This document shows, piece after piece, positions 30,252 to 32,914 of a stretch of DNA of 32,914 nucleotides. Numbering within the stretch: position 1 is the stretch's first letter; each line of letters starts with the position of its first letter. Both the position numbers and the translations under genes were made by a program. The notes below the pieces were generated by a model, which saw nothing but the letters and a program-made list of their open reading frames with translations, made no database searches and was not told where the DNA came from. Location: IMG/VR virus record IMGVR_UViG_3300030430_004834, positions 1 through 32,914 of that record. One strand, given 5' to 3'. The stretch comes from a virus.

Positions 30252-32012
30252 CTATATGCCTGGCGGCGGAATAAACCTGGGCAACCTTGGATCTGCAACA
30301 GCCTCTATGCGTCTTCTAGGTGTCTTAGGCAAAAGAACGGGGGCTACTGGCGGCAAAGCTGGGATGTTCGCAGGGGGAGTAATCCCAACAAAAGATGCAT
30401 CCGCAAGCTGTGGCTCTGCTCCGCCCTTAGATCCTGCCATAGACCCTGCACTTACTGGCGCTGGCGCGACAGGCAACATTGGTGGCGGTAAAGGTGCTAC
30501 AGGGGGTGGAGCTACGTCAAAGCCTATTGGTTGAGTTATAGGTGTAGCAGCAGCTCTAACTATATCCGGCACTGGCATAGCCATAGGCACAGCCGCTTCC
30601 CTAAGATCCGCTGGCGTCATCATTGGTGGCGGGACGGGCGGTGGCGGCGGTGGCGGCGGGGGTAGTGGCGGTCTTATCACTTCTGCTCTAGGCGGCAACG
30701 CTGGTGGCCTTTCAATCACAGGTGGCGGTGGCGGCGGTGGCGGCGGTGGTGGTGGCCTCATAATTGGTGGTTGAGGCGTAAAGATGATTGTCGGCTTCTC
30801 AGTCACAGGCGGCGGCGGCGGTGGTGGCGGCAACGGAACTGGCAACGGTAAAGGTTCAGCAACTATCGGTGGACTAACCACTGGCGGCACAGGCGGTGGC
30901 GGTGGCGGAGTTGGCGACGATAATTGATCTCTTAACTTATCCGTAAAACCTTTAGACAATTTTGGCGAACTAAAAGGCGGCAAAGTTGGCGGCTGAGCAG
31001 GAGTTGGTAAGGGCTGTGGCGTAATGCCTGACGGCTCTCTTCCACCGAATAAAAATTCTGTATCAATGCGAACATCAGGTGGTGGCGGAGGCGGTAATGG
31101 AGCAGGCTCAGAAACAGACGCCTCTATCGTCTGTCTTATTGCTTCTGGTTCAAGACGGTCAACTGGGGGTGGAAGTGACGGCGCTGGCTGTGTTTGCGCT
31201 GAAGAAAAAGGGTATCGACCATCAAAGTTACCCTTAGAAGCTACGAACCCTCTTGGCCCTGTTGGCTCAGCCGCCGCTGCTAGCTCTTCATATCCCACAT
31301 CGCCAGGAGCAACTACATTAGCAAACATACCGCCCATACCACGCAACCTATCCCCAAGGCCAATCTCAGGCTCAAGAACTGGGGGGATTAAGGTTGGTGG
31401 CGGCGGTGGCGGCATGACCACATCCTCTCTAGGTTGAGGTGGCGGTCTATCTTCTATTTTTGGAGCCTGCTCAACAGGCGTTGTATCAGAAATTGTTGGT
31501 AAAAAATAACCGCTTTCTGGATCAAAAGAACCAGGAGCTAGTTGACTCGCTACGGCTGCTTGAACAATATCCGGCTGTGCTGACATTCCTGTTTGAGGTG
31601 CGACAACAGGAGCCGCAACCGGCGTAGGGGTGGCAACAGGCGCTGTAACTTGTGATGCTGCTTCTATTAAACTTGAAGGCACATCTACACCCACTTCAGC
31701 CAGCTCTTCAGATTCTGCCTCTGTTAATTTGCTAGGTTCTGAAGCAATCACTGGAGCTGAAGATGCTGCACCCCCCTTTGATCCAAAAAGCGATCCTGCT
31801 TGTGGGGGGGATAGATTAACTGCTGAAAAAGCCTGACCTGTGATAGGGTTTATTTGAGGGGGAGAAGCAACACCAACTCCACCTTTTATTCCTGTTGAGG
31901 TCTGAGGGGACTGTAGCTGTGAACGGCGACCAAGAGCAGCTATCCCTGGCGTAACGCCATATTGCTGTTGCGCAGCGGGACTTTTCAAGTACTGCTCCCT
32001 ATAGTCAATCAT
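30252..32012 (-). CDS. polyproline-rich virion protein (586 aa)
   Basis: The N-terminal 30 residues include a GIAAL motif (23-27) also seen in two other virion proteins here. After about residue 190 the sequence is dominated by proline, with runs of six to twelve prolines and a clear twelve-Pro block (IMR followed by 12 Pro, then VIERP). Repeated SKGG and PLPP patterns occur. A domain of about 200 residues has no predicted fold; it would form extended polyproline helices. Such a protein needs host EF-P for translation. It may be a flexible spacer or an ejected factor. The function is unknown. The ATG overlaps the endolysin stop by one base. Confidence 0.75.
   Translation of the reverse strand: MIDYREQYLKSPAAQQQYGVTPGIAALGRRSQLQSPQTSTGIKGGVGVASPPQINPITGQAFSAVNLSPPQAGSLFGSKGGAASSAPVIASEPSKLTEAESEELAEVGVDVPSSLIEAASQVTAPVATPTPVAAPVVAPQTGMSAQPDIVQAAVASQLAPGSFDPESGYFLPTISDTTPVEQAPKIEDRPPPQPREDVVMPPPPPPTLIPPVLEPEIGLGDRLRGMGGMFANVVAPGDVGYEELAAAAEPTGPRGFVASKGNFDGRYPFSSAQTQPAPSLPPPVDRLEPEAIRQTIEASVSEPAPLPPPPPPDVRIDTEFLFGGREPSGITPQPLPTPAQPPTLPPFSSPKLSKGFTDKLRDQLSSPTPPPPPPVPPVVSPPIVAEPLPLPVPLPPPPPPPPVTEKPTIIFTPQPPIMRPPPPPPPPPPPPVIERPPALPPRAEVIRPPLPPPPPPPPPVPPPMMTPADLREAAVPMAMPVPDIVRAAATPITQPIGFDVAPPPVAPLPPPMLPVAPAPVSAGSMAGSKGGAEPQLADASFVGITPPANIPALPPVAPVLLPKTPRRRIEAVADPRLPRFIPPPGI
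30630..30912 (-). repeat. CCN/GGN low-complexity tracts encoding polyproline
   Basis: Within the 586-aa gene the plus strand reads as clusters of GGC/GGT triplets (about 30631-30672, 30721-30757, 30805-30832 and 30884-30908). Synonymous codons vary from unit to unit, so the runs are not simple trinucleotide slippage products of recent origin. Confidence 0.75.
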
Positions 32013-32437
32013 TACGCATATTCTCCGGTTCTAATTATCTCCGTAACCTCTACCGCCCTGTTTCCCACTTGCTTACTCCAGCGACTATCCATGAACTCAT
32101 CTGCTGCAATATCAAACTGTTCGCGGGACATTGCTTCCAATGCTTTTACAAACCCGCGCAGTCTTGTGAGACCAAGGTTAAAACAAATATCAATCATCGC
32201 ATCTTGTCGAGCTTCATTGAGTGCGCGAAACCAAAAGTAAGTATCTTCAAGCTCTTCTCGCACACGCTTTATGTCGTTAGCCAGAAGATATTCTATTTCT
32301 TCTTCAGATAACCCAAGACCGCCGTTTTCGTCTATATTGCGCCCGACACCCACGGTAATCATATTTTCTGAACACTTATATGCATGGCTACGCACACCTT
32401 CGTGGCGTTTCAACATGCCTATCAATTCAATACCCAT
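32012..32437 (-). CDS. endolysin, T4-type lysozyme (GH24)
   Basis: I start it at the ATG at 32437, behind GGGAG and overlapping the holin stop (TAATG); the longer frame extends out of register into the holin gene. The 141-aa protein matches T4-type lysozyme: IGMLKRHEG with E13, the following YKCSENMITVGVGRN with C22 at the place of T4 Asp20, and T28. The rest, with SEEEIEYLLANDI and DAMIDICFNLG, fits the helical lobe. It cleaves peptidoglycan glycosidic bonds after holin opens the membrane. The Cys in place of Asp occurs in several phage lysozymes and, as I recall, a T4 D20C variant stays active, so I do not call it dead. No signal peptide. Confidence 0.88.
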   Translation of the reverse strand: MGIELIGMLKRHEGVRSHAYKCSENMITVGVGRNIDENGGLGLSEEEIEYLLANDIKRVREELEDTYFWFRALNEARQDAMIDICFNLGLTRLRGFVKALEAMSREQFDIAADEFMDSRWSKQVGNRAVEVTEIIRTGEYA

Positions 32438-32820
32438 TATTTCTCCCGACTTACGCCTTGAACTTTTTCGTAGGATCTCATCGCGCCAAGACCCAACATT
32501 CCCATCATAACGGGGACGAGCAGCGTTGTGTCTATTTCTGGCATCTCTACCCAGATACCCAGTATGTTTGAAAGGATCGTGTTGTAAAAAAGCCCCAGCG
32601 CACACACCCACCCGATACAAGGGCGCCACCCAGCCACAAACAAAGACTTGGAAGCAGCCTCTACCTTGTTTACTTCTAGCTGGCCTTTGGCAAGCTCTTG
32701 AGCATGTCGCTCTGCTAGAGTGCTTAGCTCAAAAGCAATACGGTTCTTTTCGTCCTTATCTTCAATTACCTTGTCTAATAACTGAGTAGCTGGGCCTATA
32801 AGAGATCCGAGTATGCTCAT
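32437..32820 (-). CDS. holin, 3TM family
   Basis: The ATG at 32820 is preferred over the GTG at 32823: the AAGG ribosome site is better spaced. The product (127 aa) has a charged N-terminal helix (about 15-58, KVIEDKDEKNRIAFELSTLAERHAQELAKG) and then the hallmark FVAGWRPCIGWVCALGLFYN membrane segment. A second segment, LLVPVMMGMLGLGAM, is followed by RSYEKVQGV, matching the Holin_3TMs family. It permeabilises the inner membrane and sits directly upstream of the endolysin, a standard lysis cassette. No spanin pair is visible. Confidence 0.85.
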   Translation of the reverse strand: MSILGSLIGPATQLLDKVIEDKDEKNRIAFELSTLAERHAQELAKGQLEVNKVEAASKSLFVAGWRPCIGWVCALGLFYNTILSNILGIWVEMPEIDTTLLVPVMMGMLGLGAMRSYEKVQGVSREK

Positions 32821-32891
32821 CACGCCACCTTAAAAATAACGTTGAAACAGCGAGGGCATAATGTTGTCGCTCTAAAATGTACAAACTTCAT
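32820..32891 (-). CDS. putative 23-aa peptide with CxxC motif
   Basis: Minus-strand ATG at 32891 and TGA at 32820-32822, which shares one base with the holin ATG (TGATG). It encodes MKFVHFRATTLCPRCFNVIF and three more residues. CPRC could be one half of a zinc knuckle, or the peptide could act as a translational coupler. Support comes from the matching start/stop overlaps on both sides, since the upstream gene ends TAATG onto this start. The peptide is short, so this is tentative. Confidence 0.35.
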   Translation of the reverse strand: MKFVHFRATTLCPRCFNVIFKVA

Positions 32892-32914
32892 TACATGCCC
32901 TTTCTTTCTGCATC
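32891..32914 (-). CDS. 3' end of an upstream late gene (partial)
   Basis: The last 24 bases, read on the minus strand, form an open frame ending in DAERKGM and a TAA that overlaps the next ATG by one base (TAATG), the junction used throughout this operon. The gene itself lies beyond the window. Seven codons cannot identify it. Confidence 0.35.
   Translation of the reverse strand, partial: DAERKGM

Noticed and set aside
30256-31437. Long Gly-rich plus-strand frames opposite the polyproline gene
   Set aside because: They are antisense mirrors of CCN proline codons (GGN reads as Gly) without ribosome sites.

Overview
The window is part of the genome of a tailed bacteriophage (or a prophage or metagenomic phage contig). 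Genes are packed end to end, most neighbours overlap by 1-8 bases (ATGA, TAATG, GTGA junctions), and genes sit in strand-coherent blocks. The stabilisation protein and the family style of the virion genes (large Ala/Gln/Pro-rich proteins, a GNAT-like virion gene, holin plus T4-type lysozyme) resemble environmental, often marine, short-tailed phages of Gram-negative hosts. That assignment is inference: no terminase, portal, major capsid, DNA polymerase or integrase gene lies inside the window, so it is incomplete. No tRNA, rRNA, CRISPR array or IS element was seen.

Layout. (1) 1-5603, plus strand: about a dozen small early genes. Three have interpretable chemistry: a PP-loop/PAPS-reductase-like enzyme, a probable papain-like Cys/His protein and an ArdC-like antirestriction protein with a zincin active site. 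(2) 5604-5790: convergent gap with a strong hairpin that reads as a terminator for the minus strand. (3) 5791-8755, minus strand: a small replication/recombination block with a RusA-like resolvase, a hypothetical gene, a T7 gp4-like primase-helicase and another hypothetical gene. (4) 8756-8809: divergent intergenic region with a sigma70-like promoter for the plus strand. (5) 8810-13263, plus strand: recombination operon with a possible frameshifted gene, a RecB-like PD-(D/E)XK nuclease, a Sak3/DUF1071 annealing protein, a small protein ending in an SSB-type acidic tip, a DUF3310 protein, a GIY-YIG endonuclease and a small secreted protein. (6) 13230-32914, minus strand: late operon. In transcription order it holds a partial gene, a 23-codon ORF, holin, endolysin, a polyproline protein, a P22 gp10-like stabilisation protein, two small virion proteins, a 795-aa virion protein, a GNAT-like protein, a 788-aa protein with two tandem repeat arrays, a 565-aa coiled-coil protein and a 2562-aa giant protein.

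How it works together (inference): the plus-strand genes would counter host defences and carry out recombination, the minus-strand block 5791-8755 primes and unwinds DNA, and the late operon makes lysis proteins and the tail/internal proteins ejected with the genome. The most notable items are the 2562-aa polyvalent-type protein, which carries an HExxH...EExxAE zincin signature like that of the early ArdC gene, and the 788-aa protein, which has sixteen exact 9-residue repeats followed by six exact 54-residue repeats.
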